Part shown: piece after piece, positions 63,185 through 64,000 of the stretch
Layout of the letters: each line of letters begins with the position of its first letter
Position numbering within the stretch: the stretch's first letter is position 1
Source: Reyranella sp.
Lineage (GTDB): Bacteria; Pseudomonadota; Alphaproteobacteria; Reyranellales; Reyranellaceae
Direction of reading: 5' to 3'
Assembly: GCF_004297265.1 (NCBI RefSeq)
Contig: NZ_SCUT01000035.1
Span: 62,001-126,000 of the forward strand
DNA length: 64,000 nt
Program-made: the position numbers and the translations under genes
Notes under the pieces: model-generated
The model's database searches: none
Told to the model about the DNA's origin: nothing
What the model saw: only the letters and a program-made list of their open reading frames with translations

Positions 63185-63346
63185 TTATGGCAGGACCTTG
63201 TCGAGCAGGGTGTGGATGTACTGCGCATCGCCGCGGCTCTGCTCGAACAGCAGGTAGCGCGTCGCCACGGCCGCCGCCGCGAGGAGCGTGATGCTGAGCA
63301 GCAGCAGCGTGAACCGGCCGACGGCGACAGGGATGTGCGGTCTCAT
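63185..63346 (-). CDS. Small single-helix membrane protein (53 residues)
   Basis: An ORF of 53 residues: short basic N-terminus, a helix (RFTLLLLSITLLAAAAVATR at 11-30), then a soluble tail (YLLFEQSRGDAQYIHTLLDK). Its ATG directly follows the stop of the preceding gene, and dapA starts 24 bp later, so it appears to be part of the same operon. Its size and arrangement are reminiscent of the small ORF in front of kdpF. No family is recognised. Confidence 0.6.
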   Translation of the reverse strand: MRPHIPVAVGRFTLLLLSITLLAAAAVATRYLLFEQSRGDAQYIHTLLDKVLP

Positions 63347-63796
63347 TTACGCCGCGCTGGCAGGGGCTGGCGTGGGCGCGAGAAGGAGCCGGCCCGCAGC
63401 ATGGTCGAACGAGACGACGTCGAGACCCGCACTCACTGCGCGATCACGCAGGGCGGCGAGGCTGTTGCGGCAAGCACACGCCGTGCCTTCGACGATGACG
63501 CGTCCTTTGGCGCCGGTGCGGCGGCGCGCTGCCTGCAGGGCCTCGCAAAGCTCGTCTTCGCTGGCGACATCGACGATCCAAGCGAGGTCGGCGGCCTCGC
63601 CGTCCGGCGAGGCCGTGTCGGGACGCAGGCTGCGCACACAGGGGCAGCCGCGCCGCATCAGGGCGAGGAGCAAAGGCAGGGTGTGGTGACCGATGACGGC
63701 GACGCTGGCCGTGGGGGCCAGGTGCGCGACCGCCATGACCTGGTCGACGAGGGCTCCCGACGGGTCGTCGGGGGCGAAAGACGGGATGTCGAGCAT
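63347..63796 (-). CDS. Uncharacterised Rossmann-like protein sharing its leader with kdp
   Basis: A 149-residue protein with alternating beta-alpha segments (ASVAVIGHHTLPLLLALMRRGC, ADLAWIVDVASEDELCEAL, GRVIVEGTACACRNSLAALRD), resembling the core of a nucleotide- or methyl-transferase-type fold but without clear motifs. The ATG at 63796 has a GGAGGAATTTC site. Its promoter box and first four codons (MLDI) match those of the kdp small ORF. Function unknown. Confidence 0.65.
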   Translation of the reverse strand: MLDIPSFAPDDPSGALVDQVMAVAHLAPTASVAVIGHHTLPLLLALMRRGCPCVRSLRPDTASPDGEAADLAWIVDVASEDELCEALQAARRRTGAKGRVIVEGTACACRNSLAALRDRAVSAGLDVVSFDHAAGRLLLAPTPAPASAA

Positions 63797-63818
63797 GAAA
63801 TTCCTCCGGGACACCTCC

Positions 63819-63849
63819 GATATGGCGGAGGGTCCCGTAGGAATTCGAG
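63819..63849 (-). promoter_or_regulatory. kdp-like promoter box of the unknown gene
   Basis: On the minus strand CTCGAATTCCTACG (63849-63836) is identical over 14 bases to 54239-54252 in front of kdp, followed after a similar spacing by CATATC (63824-63819) as a possible -10. The distance from box to start codon is 39 bases here and 36 in kdp. It suggests control by the same regulator. Confidence 0.6.
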
Positions 63850-63872
63850 AGGGTCGGGAGCGGCCCGGCATA

Positions 63873-63893
63873 GCCCCGCCATAAAGACGGGGC
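63873..63893 (-). terminator. Possible hairpin after the truncated minus-strand gene
   Basis: GCCCCG and CGGGGC (6 bp) around a 9-base loop (CCATAAAGA), 15 bp downstream of the stop codon of the gene that runs off the right edge. No U-run follows, so termination is only a possibility. Confidence 0.35.
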
Positions 63894-63907
63894 GGTTCGC
63901 GGAAGGC

Positions 63908-64000
63908 CTACTTCGCGACCTTGGCGCCCGTCGCGACGTTGATCACCGAACCGTCCTCGAGGCTCAGGCGATAGATCTCGCGCAGCACGTTGCCGGCGAA
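63908..64000 (-). CDS. C-terminal end of an unidentified gene
   Basis: The last 30 codons of a minus-strand gene running off the window. The visible end is REIYRLSLEDGSVINVATGA plus KVAK, preceded by FAGNVL. The TAG stop is at 63908. Too short to identify; the alternating beta-strand pattern could be a small barrel. Confidence 0.45.
   Translation of the reverse strand, partial: FAGNVLREIYRLSLEDGSVINVATGAKVAK

Overview
The window is chromosomal DNA from a high-GC alphaproteobacterium. Codon use and GC content look uniform throughout, and genes are tightly packed with many 4-bp ATGA/GTGA start-stop overlaps. An EcfG-type general-stress promoter (GGAAC-N16-CGTT) and several classes of GC-rich inverted repeats typical of alphaproteobacterial intergenic DNA support this. 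A soil or rhizosphere heterotroph of the Rhizobiales/Rhodospirillales/Reyranella kind is an inference; there is no rRNA or other marker gene. No tRNA, rRNA, CRISPR array, prophage or insertion sequence was seen. No gene-free stretch exceeds about 240 bases.

Region by region. 1-11.4 kb: end of a 6-hydroxynicotinate-reductase-like gene, UPF0280 and DUF1185 genes, then a branched-chain-amino-acid-type ABC importer (substrate-binding protein, fused LivH-LivM permease, LivG, LivF), a HyuA-type hydantoinase and two enolase-superfamily enzymes. 11.4-17.7 kb: GMC oxidoreductase, aspartate dehydrogenase and amidase on the minus strand; a glyoxalase-fold protein, a RutA-like flavin monooxygenase and a transglutaminase-fold protein on the plus strand. 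17.8-23.7 kb: RND efflux pump with its adaptor, and a secreted protein ending in a Kazal domain. 23.8-31 kb: universal stress protein, DUF442 phosphatase-like protein, queuosine-precursor transporter, a stress-promoter-driven DUF4142 protein, QueC, a CBS-pair protein, an SDR, a P1 peptidase, CrcB and a BaiN-like flavoprotein. 31-43 kb: a second complete Liv importer, an MmgE/PrpD protein, two PuuE-like deacetylase-fold proteins, and divergently a two-subunit xanthine-dehydrogenase-type molybdoenzyme; this looks like uptake and breakdown of a nitrogen-rich (purine/ureide-like) compound. 42.7-47 kb: TetR regulator with twin operators, glyoxalase-fold protein, SDR, a TerB-Coq4 fusion and a thiolase.

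47.2-52 kb: a coiled-coil membrane protein, the cytochrome bo-type quinol oxidase operon cyoABCD and an additional membrane protein. 52-54.2 kb: TorF-type porin and an alpha/beta hydrolase. 54.2-62.2 kb: a complete potassium system, kdpF-A-B-C-D-E, preceded by a 27-codon membrane ORF and three phased copies of a GAATTCCTAYG box. 62.2-64 kb: a DapA-family aldolase and two small unknown genes whose promoter and first codons match those of the kdp operon.

The observations most worth following are: (1) four copies of a palindrome-doublet (REPIN-like) element with compensatory changes; (2) a promoter/leader module shared by kdp and an unknown gene 9.5 kb away; (3) a TerB-Coq4 fusion that keeps the exact HDxxH-x11-E metal motif; (4) two SDR enzymes lacking the catalytic tyrosine; (5) the deacetylase pair/xanthine dehydrogenase/Liv cluster with a divergent operator.
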